Below, in pieces: positions 1-10,938 of a DNA stretch of 64,000 bases (within the stretch, counting starts at the first letter, position 1; the number at the start of each line of letters is the position of its first letter). The translations under genes were made by a program, and so were the position numbers. Under the pieces are notes generated by a model. It had not been told where the DNA came from, searched no databases, and saw only the letters and a list, made by a program, of their open reading frames with translations. The DNA comes from Phytophthora colocasiae. Lineage: Eukaryota; Oomycota; Peronosporomycetes; Peronosporales; Peronosporaceae. The stretch covers positions 372,001 to 436,000 of the forward strand of contig JAGKQI010000028.1 of the NCBI GenBank assembly GCA_018806915.1, written 5' to 3'.

Positions 1-357
1 TGTTTCCCACCAGGTACTGCATCCAACGATGTTGGATGAAAATCGAAGGGCACATGCTCATTGCCAGCATCTCAAACATACTGAGCCAGCGTAGCATATT
101 CCAGTCATCCTGCTCTTTTCTTGGGAGGTTGTCAAACAAATCCTGAAGGTATCGAGTATACTGTTCTCTCGTGTTTCCCATGGGAAGTTTTAGCGTGGAA
201 ATGCGGTCATGAAAACTCCTCACCCCATTGTCTGTCCCTACTTCCGCAGCCAAAACACGGTTCCATAGGTGAATGTTTGCCAGTTCCAGCGTCAATGCCC
301 CACCTCCAACGATATCCCTGAAGATGGCATTTGACCACGCTAGTGGGTTTGTACACA
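1..357 (-). CDS. Partial ORF running off the left edge, probable continuation of the retroelement ORF next to it
   Basis: On the minus strand a frame is open from an ATG at 357 to the window edge (about 119 residues). It begins exactly where the 340-1833 frame ends and reads in a different frame, so the two overlap by a few bases. It contains no motif I recognise. Either it is the C-terminal part of the same protein after a one-base frameshift, or a second ORF of the same retroelement. Truncated by the window. Confidence 0.4.
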
Positions 358-1833
358 TAGACCGCACAATCTGATCCATGTTTTTTGATTCACGTAGCAT
401 TTTTCGGTAGCATGGTAGCTCTGCATGTTGCTTGAAACGGAGGCTTCTTCTACCATGAGTTGGGCTTCATGTTCCGATAGGAGTAAAGCTTCTCGCAATG
501 TCAATTCGTCGTCTTGATCGCTCAAGTTTTGACGTGTAGCACGTTTCTTGGTTGGTGCAGGACCATCACCATTTCTTGCGTCCTTCCTTTTCAGATGGGG
601 TACTATCACCAACCCAGCACACGCGCCTTGTGCTGTCTTAGGTTGGACCACCTCAAATTCGCAATCCGGTAGATCGAGAACTTCAAACGGGTTTTCATCA
701 ACAAAGGATGGCTCAGCACGTTTGAATCCTGTCTCAAGTTGCTTAGCCATATCAACGTCGGTATTGGCGTCACCCTGAATTACCCATTGGGTACTCGGGG
801 CTACAACCATTGCGTTAGATTGCGTTATTTCGTCGTTTTCCACTTGACCCACACTCAGTTCATTCGAAACGACAGATTGGTTCTGGGAAGGGCTTGCAGA
901 CATGACTTCTTCACCCGAATCTCCTGTCGCACTCGGCAGGCTCCCAGACGCCGTCATGAGGGCGTTGTCGTTCGCTTGGACTGCGCGTTCTTTTGGTTTG
1001 GCAGAGCGTTTTATCTCCTTATGGTGATCCCGCTCGATACCAAAGGGTAAGACAACAGCATATCGTGACTGGCGGTAAGCTGTAGCCCTAACTGGGGGTT
1101 CCATTGAGTGCTTGCCTCTCACCACATAGAACTTCCGACCAAGCACCAATTGGTGCGTGACAAATTGGTGAACAACAAGACACTGTGGTGGAGCATCAGA
1201 TCCAAAGTAAAAACGCCAGGTAGGAGTAGTTACCTGAGTCTCCATGTTCACATCACGGGGGGTATGAAATAGTGGGCGTGCTCCCAAAGCGTAGAGCGCC
1301 AGAAATAGCGCATTAGCTTCCTCCACAGAGTGGATGCCAGATATATCCAGAAAGAACTTGTTCGTCAGGAAAGATTGGCGCTTGATCTTGAAGTTTCTCC
1401 CAAGCAAATTCACTTCCTGTCCTGCTAGCTTCTCCTCATCGTCAGCCGTACGAACGTGGATGAGTACCCCGCCTGATGGTATCTTTTCAACCATCGCTAC
1501 GCCGTGGTGAGAGAGCACCTCCTTAACAGCTTGGTTTCCGTGGTCCTGCAGAAATGCCTTCAGTATAACGGGCACCGCCGTGTTGGAGCAGTACGAACCG
1601 GTACAAATAACCACTGCATGGCATGTGGTCGCTGGGGTGAATGCGCGTTGTTTCGTCACAATCGCTAGATAGTCTTGAGGCGACGTATCGGCCTGCTCGT
1701 AAGCTCTCGCCAGTATCTCCGCCGCTTCCTCCGATACAGGGGGTTCAGCCAACATCGAGTTCGCTGTACGGCGAATCCGCGAGTACTCTTGCGCGCGCAG
1801 GTGGTCGGCCATCGAAGTGGCCATCGTCTCCAT
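340..1833 (-). CDS. Hypothetical protein, resembling ORF1 of oomycete non-LTR retrotransposons
   Basis: A 497-residue frame with a moderately conserved-looking middle part (about residues 65-280, including the stretch TPTWRFYFGSDAPPQCLVV) and a low-complexity, basic and acidic C-terminal half. No catalytic motif is visible. The arrangement (nucleic-acid-binding-like first ORF followed by another open frame on the same strand) and my memory of similar repetitive oomycete proteins suggest a LINE ORF1, but this is inference from general appearance. It could also be a host-like hypothetical gene. The protein starts at an ATG at 1833; two more ATGs lie within the next eight codons. Confidence 0.4.
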   Translation of the reverse strand: METMATSMADHLRAQEYSRIRRTANSMLAEPPVSEEAAEILARAYEQADTSPQDYLAIVTKQRAFTPATTCHAVVICTGSYCSNTAVPVILKAFLQDHGNQAVKEVLSHHGVAMVEKIPSGGVLIHVRTADDEEKLAGQEVNLLGRNFKIKRQSFLTNKFFLDISGIHSVEEANALFLALYALGARPLFHTPRDVNMETQVTTPTWRFYFGSDAPPQCLVVHQFVTHQLVLGRKFYVVRGKHSMEPPVRATAYRQSRYAVVLPFGIERDHHKEIKRSAKPKERAVQANDNALMTASGSLPSATGDSGEEVMSASPSQNQSVVSNELSVGQVENDEITQSNAMVVAPSTQWVIQGDANTDVDMAKQLETGFKRAEPSFVDENPFEVLDLPDCEFEVVQPKTAQGACAGLVIVPHLKRKDARNGDGPAPTKKRATRQNLSDQDDELTLREALLLSEHEAQLMVEEASVSSNMQSYHATEKCYVNQKTWIRLCGLCVQTH

Positions 1834-1980
1834 TTTCAGTTTGTTCCTCAGAGAAGGGAAGGGTTAGGGTTCGATATGAGTGGTATCCTTCCAAATGAGA
1901 AATCCATCAGTCAAGGTAGAATATCTACAGCTATTGAATTAGCTTGAGATCGTTGCAGGTTAGTCCAAAGAGTTGTCCAC

Positions 1981-2044
1981 CTATCTAGTTAATCAAATAA
2001 TTTCTTCTTCTTCTATCTAGTTAATCAAATAATTTCTTCTTCTT
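1981..2044. repeat. Two-copy 32-bp tandem repeat
   Basis: A 32-bp unit beginning ctatctagttaatcaaataa is repeated twice head to tail (starts at 1981 and 2013), ending in a CTT-rich run just upstream of the TMEM184-like gene. Confidence 0.9.
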
Positions 2045-2110
2045 CATATAAGCAAAGCCACCTCATCCGCCGTGATATTTGTACGTCCTGCAGTGCCTCG
2101 TCCTGCAGCT

Positions 2111-3577
2111 ATGGACACGCCAATGCACGCCATCAACGAGTCCAGCCTAATGTTAGGCAACGCCACAGGCGACGGCCAAGTGCTGGGTCTCCCGCTCAAC
2201 TGGGTGGAGACTAATCGCGCTCTGAGTCTTCTCATCGCCTTCGCCTGCTGCGTGGTGGCCACTCTATTGAGCGTCTACAACATCATCCAGCACTTGGCGC
2301 ACTACTCCAGGCCGCAATTGCAGCGGTACATTGTCCGCATCCTGGTGATCGTCCCAGTCTACGCTTTAGGCTCGTTAATGTCATTGACATTCGTGAATCA
2401 GGCACTGTACTTCGACTCGATCCGCGACTGCTACGAAGCCTTCGTGGTCTACAGTTTCCTGGCTCTAGTACTAAGTTTCGCAGGTGGAGAGAGTGTTTGC
2501 GTCTTGAAGATGCAGAGCGAGCCGGATATCCGCCATCCGTGGCCAATTAACCGCTGCTTTAACCCTTTGGGACGAGATGGAAGACTCCTGAGACTGTGCA
2601 AGCGAGCCACCATCCAGTTTGTCTTTGTGAAACCGGTATTTGCAGCTTTATCTCTGGTGATGCTGGCTTGTGGCAAGTACCATACACTCGCGTACCAGTT
2701 GATCCTCGCGGTCGTTTATAATATCTCGTACTCACTGGCGCTCTACGGTCTGTGGATCTTCTACTTGGCTACGAAACATATTCTGCAGCCATTTAACCCC
2801 GTACTCAAGTTCTTCGCAATGAAAAGTGTTGTCTTCCTGACGTTCTGGCAGAACAGTCTGCTGGATTTTATCCCGGGGATCACCAATGAGCAGACGTTCG
2901 CCTGGAAGGATTTTATCCTGTGTGTGGAGATGGTTCTCTTTGCTGTTGTGCACTTGCTGGCGTTTAACTCGAGTCAATTCAAGAAGAATCTGGATCGACT
3001 ACCGGACTCGGAAGTGCTGAACAACATGAAGGAAGTGCTGAGTCTGTCGGACATTTTAGCAGACGCCTATCACAACTTTATGCCGTCCTACCGAGACTAC
3101 ATGCTGCAACGAGGTGGAGAATCCACTGGTAGAGCGCGTAAAGGACGCAACTCATCAGGTTTCGGAGACACTTCGTCCTCGGAAGGAAGTCCCACGCCCA
3201 TGGCACACAATAACCCACGGGTGCCACGCTTTGTGATTGATGATGAGGACGACGACATGGAGGAGATTGATCTCGAGTCAAATGTCAGTACAGCTACGAC
3301 GTCAGTGGAGTTCCTTGATAGCTCTGATAAGGACAAATTACCAGAGCTTCAGCTACCAGAGAAGAAGGAATCAGATGCGGTCGTTGCCATGGCCAACCCA
3401 CAAGATGATGACCAAGTCAAGACGGAAGAGGTCGCTCTTGAGGAAGGAATTAGTGACCAACGGACAGAAGCAGCAGAAGAAGATGAGGAGCCATCCCGTC
3501 GACGATCCAACAGCTCCCCTACTGCCGTCAGTGCTCTTGAACGCACACGGCACCAAGAGGACAGTGCTACTCTATAG
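2111..3577 (+). CDS. TMEM184 / organic solute transporter alpha family membrane protein
   Basis: About 488 residues from the ATG at 2111. The frame is open 13 codons further upstream, but the only upstream start-like codon is GTG and the upstream DNA matches a repeat at 60341-60384, so 2111 is preferred. The first ~300 residues carry about seven hydrophobic segments, with the family's signature around residues 65-90 (SRPQLQRYIVRILVIVPVYA) after the first segment. The last ~170 residues are a cytosolic-looking tail rich in Ser, Asp and Glu, common in fungal and oomycete members. Family members (Pfam Solute_trans_a, DUF300) are plasma- or vacuolar-membrane proteins; transport substrate cannot be told from sequence. 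No intron is needed. This is one of the few genes here that looks like an intact single-copy host gene. Confidence 0.85.
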   Translation: MDTPMHAINESSLMLGNATGDGQVLGLPLNWVETNRALSLLIAFACCVVATLLSVYNIIQHLAHYSRPQLQRYIVRILVIVPVYALGSLMSLTFVNQALYFDSIRDCYEAFVVYSFLALVLSFAGGESVCVLKMQSEPDIRHPWPINRCFNPLGRDGRLLRLCKRATIQFVFVKPVFAALSLVMLACGKYHTLAYQLILAVVYNISYSLALYGLWIFYLATKHILQPFNPVLKFFAMKSVVFLTFWQNSLLDFIPGITNEQTFAWKDFILCVEMVLFAVVHLLAFNSSQFKKNLDRLPDSEVLNNMKEVLSLSDILADAYHNFMPSYRDYMLQRGGESTGRARKGRNSSGFGDTSSSEGSPTPMAHNNPRVPRFVIDDEDDDMEEIDLESNVSTATTSVEFLDSSDKDKLPELQLPEKKESDAVVAMANPQDDDQVKTEEVALEEGISDQRTEAAEEDEEPSRRRSNSSPTAVSALERTRHQEDSATL

Positions 3578-3649
3578 ACAATGAGTCCTGCTAGCTAGTA
3601 ATATCCTTATCGTATTGAGATCGTCACGAATACAAGAAAATGTGCGTAT

Positions 3650-3775
3650 GCTTTTACGATAGCGTCATGCTGTGTTGGACGTCCAATATTTTGGTCGCCG
3701 TCAACGAGTACATGTTGAAGACGGACAACAAGGCTTCTGTCTGTATGGTTGTGAGCTTGTGAGCAGAATTTCTTA
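3650..3775 (+). pseudogene. Short relic of the multi-pass membrane family found at 9.6 kb
   Basis: The stretch around gttggacgtccaat and the following ~100 bases match, with gaps, the relic at 8195-8385, which lies between two recognisable pieces of the 9582-10747 membrane-protein family. It sits in the short gap between two convergent genes and has no useful open frame. Confidence 0.45.
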
Positions 3776-3798
3776 AAAGCTTAAAATGTTCCTGCACG

Positions 3799-6665
3799 CT
3801 AACCAGACAAAAGTGCATTTTCAGCATCAATCTCAACTTCCAACTTCATGGATTTGAAACGTGAACGCATTGCATCGTAATCGGTAAATCCCCCACTTGG
3901 TTCCATCCTCTTCCTCATGATCTCTTCAGCGGTTTTTTCTTTATGGACCTTGCTGCCAATGAGCACTGACATGAGAGCTGTTTTGTTAGCCGAATTGATT
4001 AGGACGAAGGGTGAACACGCTGGATGATACGCTAATGCTCCATAGAACCGCTCAGTCTCGTCTCGAGTCAAGAGGAAGCAATCATGCGGCACAACATCAG
4101 TCTGAAGTTTTGACGGAGCAACACAATTCATAATTCCTCCCACCAAACGCGTGTCTTTCCCGAGAAATGCAGGACGGTATTTCCTCAGCCTGCGAAGATA
4201 CTGCTTAGCTGAACTTGGCTGAAATTTACCAAATTCTCGTTTCCGTTGGTCGACGAAGACTATCAAGTTCCCAGAGAGAGCGTCCTTCAGAGCGAAGAAA
4301 ATGTCGACGCCTTTTCCATCAACTCCATTCACAATGATGCTGCCACTCGAGATCCAGTTATTCTTTTGCGAACGGCGGTCTTTATGTGAGACATCTTTGG
4401 GCGTTGACGTACCAAATTGTTTTGCACACTGAAACACTCTTGACGGAGCAAGTTTCACCGAAGTCTCACACGTGTCCTCGTCCATCAGTGCGCCAGGAAG
4501 AAGCTCTTTAAGTGTCACCGTAGAGCGCCCAAGCACCAACAATGCATTGATTCTCACCGCATAGACACAAGCACCAAATTTCTCCCACGACTGCCACGGT
4601 TCAAGGTCGAACAGTTTTGCATCCACCAGCTCCTTCATATCCTGTAAAGCCTTCGCAAACGATATCTCTGCGGTAGTTTCAAACGGAAACTTGGTATCGG
4701 CGATGAACTGCAACAAGCCATACGGAACTTGAACATCGCAATTTGCGCTAGTTCTGCATGGATTGAGCAGGCAGAGCGCAGAATCTCGAAGTTGTGACCA
4801 CTTCAAGTCCGCATCGAATGGGGCATCTTCCGCAACTTGTTGATTGGATACGGCAAAGGCGGCCAAACGGATGAGCCGACGAGTTTCTATTGAGTTTGCA
4901 TAAGATGCCACGTAGTTTTGCCAGATTTTCTCGAAACACTTGCTGGCGTTTTCTTCTAGCCAGCTGGATATATCGTGTTAGTCCTCTCGTAGACTAATTT
5001 CCTTTACAGGAGAAAAACATCGTCCTTGGGAGCCTTAAAGACGCGCATGTGCAGCCCCGGGACGTCCAGCAGTTCGTTAATTTGTTTCGTGCATTCCTGG
5101 AACGTCTCGCTAGCGAGCCACGTTTCAAAATCCTTCATGGACTCCTGGTCGGTCAATTTATTCGTAGGCGTGCAGAATTCCAATTGCGCGAGCGTAGACG
5201 GATTCTAAATGGAGAAGACGCAAGGCCGGACGTTGCGGAAGACGATGAACAGCCTTTGGACGAGGATGAGAAGCAGTTGAGCCTCACCGTCTGGCTGCGA
5301 GTACTTCTTCAATTCCAGTAGATACTCAACTACCCATCGTGGAACACCTCCGAACGAGAACAAATGACGATGAATCTGGGTATTTCGCAGGAACATGGCA
5401 AATTCTGCGTTGCTCTCCACACACATGATCACTTCACCCAATGTCAACAGGGTCATCGGTAGCCGCTCGGTCATATAACACGATGTATTGGCAATTGAAT
5501 CCATTGCAATGATGCCCAAATCCGTTCCTGCAAACATCGGCAGCACAACCAGACCCACCGACTGCATACACAGTAGATCTTTTATAGCGTCCACGAGTTC
5601 ACGCAGGATTGACGTATTCGGATTCCTTCGAGAAGCTCCTACTTCTTCAATTCTCTGGTACTCATCGATGCCAAGAAACAAGTACAATCCCTCTCGTCCG
5701 TGCACTCTCTGACGTAACTTGAGCTTGATGACATCGATGGCCGTACTCAATGTCAACTCATGTCCATTACAAGGCAGTCGGAACTGAAACCAGTCAGCAA
5801 ATAAAAATCCGCAATTATTGTCGAGGAAAAACCGATACAAAAGCCGCCATGAGAAAGACGCCTCGATCGACATTGACTGCTCGACTGGCTCCGGGTTGAA
5901 CCCGTTACCGTACGGAACAATCACGTGGGCGATATGTTCGGGGTCCAGCCCCAATTCTTTCAAGATCATTTCACCTTCTTCCAGCATACGCGTTTTTCCC
6001 AAACCTGAAATTCCAGAACAAACAGGTATGGGGCAGCGTGTGCGGTATGATCCTGTGGTGCGACTAGCCTTAATAATTCTGCGGAAGCAACTCGCTGCGG
6101 TCTCAATCGCCTCTTGTCTTCCAACCAATCGAAACTGCAAGCTGTCAGGGTCCAAAATGTGAGGGCTCGGCATAATGTTCTCCTTGTTGGTCATTTCACC
6201 TTCCAAGAACACCAAGAGATCCTCACATGAAGAGATATTCACGGCAGGACCCTTCGGTACAGTCAACCTGTCGTGCTCGACATTAACCCCTTTCGGATAC
6301 ACTACCAACACGTGAATCTGGCCAGTAGATGGCTGTGGCATCTTGCTCGTTTCAAACAGCCAGTGCTTCAACGTCCTTGTGGGCGAAATACTCTTTTCAC
6401 TGGTCAAAAATTTTATGCTGTCGCTAGTTATTCCTTGGTACAGCCCTAGTGCAGCAGGGTCATCGTATGGTAGCCATCTTTTGCCGTCCTTCGTTTTCGC
6501 CAAGAAGAGCTGCAGGTTGTTGGCATCCACTCCCTTTAAGCCGTTCTCCTTCTGCTTCTTGATTTCATCCTTCAATTTGGCCACCGACGCGTTCTCATCA
6601 AGTTTGACAGAAAGCATATCCTCTTGTGCACCAACCAGGGCGCAGAACAGTTCCAGCTCCACCAT
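3799..6665 (-). pseudogene. CRN: Crinkler (CRN) family effector, full-length but with one in-frame stop
   Basis: The frame starts at the ATG at 6665 (the open frame begins six codons earlier at a TTG). Residues 51-57 read LQLFLAK, the CRN translocation-associated motif, followed by a DWL-like region ending in HVLVVYP (118-124). A P-loop NTPase follows: Walker A GISGLGKT at 218-225 and a Walker-B-like stretch ending FLGIDE. The last exon (3799-4963) carries a segment with DIFFALKDAL and later VDQRKRE that fits the restriction-endonuclease-like nuclease core known in NTPase-nuclease CRNs; that assignment is inference. Known CRNs are secreted or delivered proteins acting in plant nuclei. A single TAG at 5205-5207 interrupts the frame, which then stays open to a 44-bp GT-AG intron. 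No signal peptide is evident, as in many CRNs. Nonsense allele, pseudogene or sequencing error are all possible. Confidence 0.85.
4964..5007 (-). other. Intron of the CRN gene
   Basis: On the minus strand a 44-bp segment begins GTAAAG and ends CCAG with a good branch-point-like GACTAAC. Removing it joins the two downstream coding pieces in phase. Splicing is inferred from sequence, not observed. Confidence 0.75.
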
Positions 6666-6688
6666 CTTTCCTTGAGGCGACAAGTTCT

Positions 6689-6698
6689 CGAATGAGGC
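6689..6698 (-). promoter_or_regulatory. Possible oomycete initiator (Inr) of the CRN gene
   Basis: On the minus strand GCCTCATTCG lies about 25-35 bases upstream of the CRN ATG and partly matches the oomycete Inr core (TCATTYY). Weak match. Confidence 0.3.
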
Positions 6699-6699
6699 G

Positions 6700-6989
6700 A
6701 TAGACTCTATCTGTTTGACTAATAGTCACGACAGAATCTGACCTCGATAGAGGGAGAAATTGTCTAATATCCCTTTACCTCCACTTTTTTGTTGGAGTAG
6801 CTACATAGGTGCCATTGATCCTTGTATGTGGTAATCTTCTTTCTCTTTTCACGAGTTGCCGAATACTAAAGTTGAGTCGCGACCAGATTGTAGACCTATC
6901 GGTATGGAAGGGAGGACATTCACTTGGGAGGACGGTTATCTCCCGCGGCAAGTGAGATTTACTTTCCAATTTACTCTCCAGTCAAGTTG
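6700..6989. other. Intergenic stretch without a recognisable gene
   Basis: No conserved frame, RNA or repeat could be recognised here; the small open frames have no visible domains. Confidence 0.5.
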
Positions 6990-7085
6990 CCATGTGCTAT
7001 GGCTTTCGTTTTCTCATCATCTTGCTCAATTCTTGGGCTGCTGGGATCGTCACCAATACAATCTTCGAGGAAGCCCAAGTTTGAA
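6990..7085 (+). pseudogene. Fragment of the multi-pass membrane family (N-terminal hydrophobic segment)
   Basis: In one plus-strand frame the segment encodes AMCYGFRFLIILLNSWAAG, clearly homologous to AMCCGSFHRCLEFTILLLSS in the gene at 9582-10747, then hits a stop. The same DNA recurs at 8030-8090. It is a broken duplicate. Confidence 0.65.
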
Positions 7086-7227
7086 TTGAGTCGCTACATT
7101 TAATAAAATTCACACTGCACGAGACCGTGCAGCCTGGTCGAGGGTACACGCCGCTTGATGGACTCTGGCCGGGAGAAGGGAGAAATGCTGAGAATGAGAG
7201 ATGTTGGAAGTCGAACATGTGACCGAT

Positions 7228-7965
7228 CCAAGCTGTGAAAGGATTTCGACGACTCCGGTATCATCAACACCAATCTCATCTGTATGTGAGTAGATGAATT
7301 GACAATGTCTGCGGAAGGAGCCTACCGTAGCACCGCTTGTGCGCTCAGTCTCTCAACTCGCGTTTTTCGAAAGTGTATATCATGTCGGAGTCACCACGTT
7401 GTATGAAAAATAATTGCAGTATGAACCTGCCAAAGAACGAAGAGAGTCTTGTGCCTCTGTCTCCATTCCAGTTTGAGATCGCTCAGTTTCGTGAATAGTA
7501 CATGTAGTAGCCGCCAATCCAATGCCACCGAGAAATTTCGCTCCATGGAGTCCAAAGCGATCGCCACATCTCTTCTAGCGCTGGACTCGCTGTGCATAAT
7601 TCTCGAACGCATCGCTGCACAGTAGGGTTAAACTTTTTCAAGAACTATAGCCGTGAGCCAAGTATGATATCTCCAAAAACCATTCGGAGTATCACATCAT
7701 GGACAACCGGGAGAAGACAGCGTCGCAGCGATACATATTCCGATAATGTCTTGTGAATCCGGGCTTCAGGGCATCCAAGCTCCTTCAGAAGGTGAAGGTT
7801 CACCGACTAGTCGGGCAGAGCAGATCGATCCAATCATCTCGCTTCAAGATAGGAAAGAAACCCGTTCCTTTTCCAGACTGAACACCAAATTCTGGTGGTA
7901 AAATCTTAGAGTGGAGGCTCGTATTTCTCCAACCGTTGGGTGAGGCTGCACTCGATCAAATATCT
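7228..7965 (+). repeat. Left arm of a large inverted repeat
   Basis: This 738-bp segment is the reverse complement of 8598-9335, with only scattered single-base differences and no length change. Together the arms frame a 632-bp centre. The minus strand of this arm and the plus strand of the other encode the same 73-residue open frame with one Arg/Trp difference. Confidence 0.92.
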
Positions 7966-7985
7966 GGGATAGTTAGTGATACAAC

Positions 7986-8720
7986 ATGAATGTGTCCGTC
8001 GCACGCACCTCATGTATTATTTTTCGTTTTCTCAAGTTTACCATCATCTTGCTCAATTCTGGGATCGTCACCAATACAATCTTCGAGGTCGGCGGCTTAG
8101 AGATTGCCGATGGCATGGTGCAGTCTAAGCTACCGATACCAACTATGATGCCGGCTATACCTTCGGTGTTGCGTTGTTCTTTACGATCGCGATGAAGATC
8201 ATCATGCTATGTTGGACGTCCAATAATTGATCAAAGATATCGGCCGTCAAGAGTACATGCTACGTGTGGGATGGTCATCAAACTAACCATTATGCCGGTG
8301 GCCATTAGTGAAATGGAAAAGATGGAGTTAAAGACGGACGACAACCTCGTTACATGCTTCTGTCTGTATGGTTGTGAGTTACTCAGGAATCACTTAGAGA
8401 AAAGTCCAAATGTGGAAAGCGTGTGTTTGTGAAGAACTTTGCGGGTTTCACCTCGGCTCAGATGATCGCAGCTCAACAGTTCAAGCTGGACGAGTATTAC
8501 ATGTTGGGGATTTCTCTTGTGGCGAGTTTTTGTTGTTGCAAGTTCCTTGGCCTGCAATACATGAAGGATCCGACGACGTTTGGGCTGGTCTTGGACAAGA
8601 TATTTGATCGAGTGCAGCCTCACCCAACGGTTGGAGAAATACGAGCCTCCACTCTAAGATTTTACCACCAGAATTTGGTGTTCAGTCTGGAAAAGGAACG
8701 GGTTTCTTTCCTATCTTGAA
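7986..8720 (+). pseudogene. Decayed copy of the multi-pass membrane family
   Basis: Plus-strand pieces match the gene at 9582-10747 in order: FTIILLNSGIVTNTIFEV near 8040-8090, a relic near 8195-8385 shared with 3650-3775, and VKNFAGFTSAQMIAAQQF at 8429-8480 followed by a hydrophobic segment. The reading frame changes between pieces. From 8598 the sequence lies in the right arm of the inverted repeat and no longer resembles the intact relative. Confidence 0.7.
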
Positions 8721-9335
8721 GCGAGATGATTGGATCGATCTGCTCTGCCCGACTAGTCGGTGAACCTTCACCTTCTGAAGGAGCTTGGATGCCCTGAAGC
8801 CCGGATTCACAAGACATTATCGGAATATGTATCGCTGCGACGCTGTCTTCTCCCGGTTGTCCATGATGTGATGCTCCGAATGGTTTTTGGAGATATCATA
8901 CTTGGCTCACGGCAATATTTCTTGAAAAAGTTTAACCCTACTGTCCAGCGATGCGTTCGAGAATTATGCACAGCGAGTCCAGCGCTAGAAGAGATGTGGC
9001 GATCGCTTTGGACTCCATGGAGCGAAATTTCTCGGTGGCATTGGATTGGTGGCTACTACATGTACTATTCACGAAACTGAGCGATCTCAAACTGGAATGG
9101 AGACAGAGGCACAAGACTCTCTTCGTTCTTTGGCAGGTTCATACTGCAATTATTTTTCATACAACGTGGTGACTCCGACATGATATACACTTTCGAAAAA
9201 CGCGAGTTGAGAGACTGAGCGCACAAGCGGTGCTACGGTAGGCTCCTTCCGCAGACATTGTCAATTCATCTACTCACATACAGATGAGATTGGTGTTGAT
9301 GATACCGGAGTCGTCGAAATCCTTTCACAACTTGG
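8598..9335 (-). repeat. Right arm of the large inverted repeat
   Basis: Reverse complement of 7228-7965 with identical length (738 bp). A plus-strand frame at 8760-9080 (106 residues) has no recognisable domain. Confidence 0.92.
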
Positions 9336-9581
9336 TTTGGAGCCACTGACTACTGAAGTTCTACCTCCTTAACATCGGATTTGGATTCCTCGTACGTAAA
9401 GGCGGATTGGTCGAGCTGTTGATTTCTTAAGTTTTCGTTTTGATTGTTCTGTTGTCTGTGATAACTCTTTCTGGTAGGGCTATAAAGTCTTGGTATGCTT
9501 GCAGCATTTGTCGGATAGTCTTCGAGTCTTGGGGTTTGTTTTCTGCCGTTGAAACCCAGTTCGGGAGGCAATCCCGTACCT

Positions 9582-10747
9582 ATGGCGAAATTTCATCTTC
9601 AGTTAGTACTTCTTCTGTGGACCTGGATCTGGATAGTTGCTGCAACGGCTTTGTTTGCCGTCGGTCCAGTAACAATTCAGTTGTACCCAATGCCCACGAA
9701 GGTCTTTAGGCATGCCAGAAAGCGTTGTCCCCCCCACTACATTATTTACCACTCCAACCACACTCAGCATATACGCTATTTTTCGGTCGACTTCGAATTG
9801 CTATGTGCTGTGGTAGTTTTCATCGCTGTCTTGAGTTTACAATCCTATTACTCAGTTCCTGGGCTGCTGGAATCGTCGCCAGTACAATTTTCGAGGTCGC
9901 CAGCTTATCGATCAGGGGACAAACCATTGAATCAAGATACGCTGAAGGTACCGACAGCGACTACGAGATCTACTTCGCATCCTACAGATTCGTAGCCGCC
10001 TTGGTATTTACGGGGATTTTTACAGTCTCCATGAACAGTTTGTCAAGTATGTCATGCTCCTGTGCGCATCATGAGGATCAAAGTGGCCGCAAGGAACGCA
10101 TACTACGGGGAGGAATGAGCATTAAACTGGTAAGTATGGTTTGGAACCCTGTGCAGATTTATTACATTGAAAATGTGGAGTTGAAGAATGGTATGCAGCT
10201 CTACATGGGTGTCTGGCTGTACGTTTTCGAGTTTGCCAGCACACTCATCGACTTAAGTCTGATCTCCCGTGAAAAAGAATTCATTGGAAGGTGGCGAGTG
10301 TGTGTCAAAAACTTTGCAGATTTCATGTGTGCTCAGATGATCGCAGCACAGCTCTTCAACGTGAACGAGTGGCAAATGTGGGCAAGTTCGGTCGTGACAA
10401 GTTTGGTCGCTATGATTTTCTTGTACATCAAGTATGCGACTGATTCATTTGAATACGAAACTGGAATCGTCTGGACGGGGCTTGGAGTTGGCTTTGTCGA
10501 GGGATTGGCGTTCTCCAAGGCTCAATTCAAGACGCAAGAAGAAGTCATTGGGTATAGTATTTTGTTCATCTTAAGTATGATACTACCTTTCATTACGAAG
10601 GAGTACGAAGCGGTGGAGCTTCCGGATGAGGTTTTCTCGCACGTCTACGTACGTAGACTCGAGTCTGGGGTCCCTTTCGACCCTATCGACGACGAATGTA
10701 TGGTGGGGCCTGGACGCCCGACTCTGCAGCATCATAATACTTTGTAG
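9582..10747 (+). CDS. Multi-pass membrane protein of unknown function, one frameshift in a C-run
   Basis: The frame from the ATG at 9582 starts with a strong hydrophobic segment (MAKFHLQLVLLLWTWIWIVA) that could be a signal anchor. It shifts into the 9725-10747 frame at a run of seven C at about 9729-9736; one base gained or lost there would give a single protein of about 388 residues. The C-terminal 300 residues carry roughly six further hydrophobic segments and a conserved-looking core shared with the pseudogenes at 3.7, 7.0 and 8.0-8.6 kb. I do not recognise the family. It forms a small local cluster, probably by tandem duplication, and is the least damaged member. Confidence 0.55.
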
Positions 10748-10821
10748 GTGTATCCGATAGTATTAATACTAATTCAATATAGTACCTGAGAAAATACTAT
10801 TCAATCAAATCAAAAATATAT

Positions 10822-10827
10822 AATAAA
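10822..10827 (+). terminator. Possible polyadenylation signal
   Basis: AATAAA in an AT-rich stretch 75 bases after the membrane-protein stop codon. Confidence 0.35.
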
Positions 10828-10852
10828 AAAGTGTTTTCTTTTCAAATATATT

Positions 10853-10888
10853 TCAAATTATTATTGTTGTTCAAATTATTATTGTTGA
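10853..10888. repeat. Two-copy 18-bp AT-rich tandem repeat
   Basis: caaattattattgttgtt is followed directly by a second copy that differs only at the end. Confidence 0.8.
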
Positions 10889-10903
10889 AGTTGTTCCACG
10901 CGA

Positions 10904-10912
10904 TCATTTCTC
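10904..10912 (+). promoter_or_regulatory. Oomycete initiator-like element of the lipase gene
   Basis: TCATTTCTC lies 35 bases upstream of the lipase ATG and matches the oomycete Inr core (consensus GCTCATTYYNCAWTTT). Position and sequence fit; transcription start is not shown. Confidence 0.5.
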
Positions 10913-10938
10913 GTGTTGGGTCGCGCGTCTGGTAGACA

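Noticed and set aside
5049..5321. 90-residue plus-strand frame inside the CRN gene
   Set aside because: It is the antisense of the CRN coding sequence and its second part; the minus strand carries clear CRN motifs.
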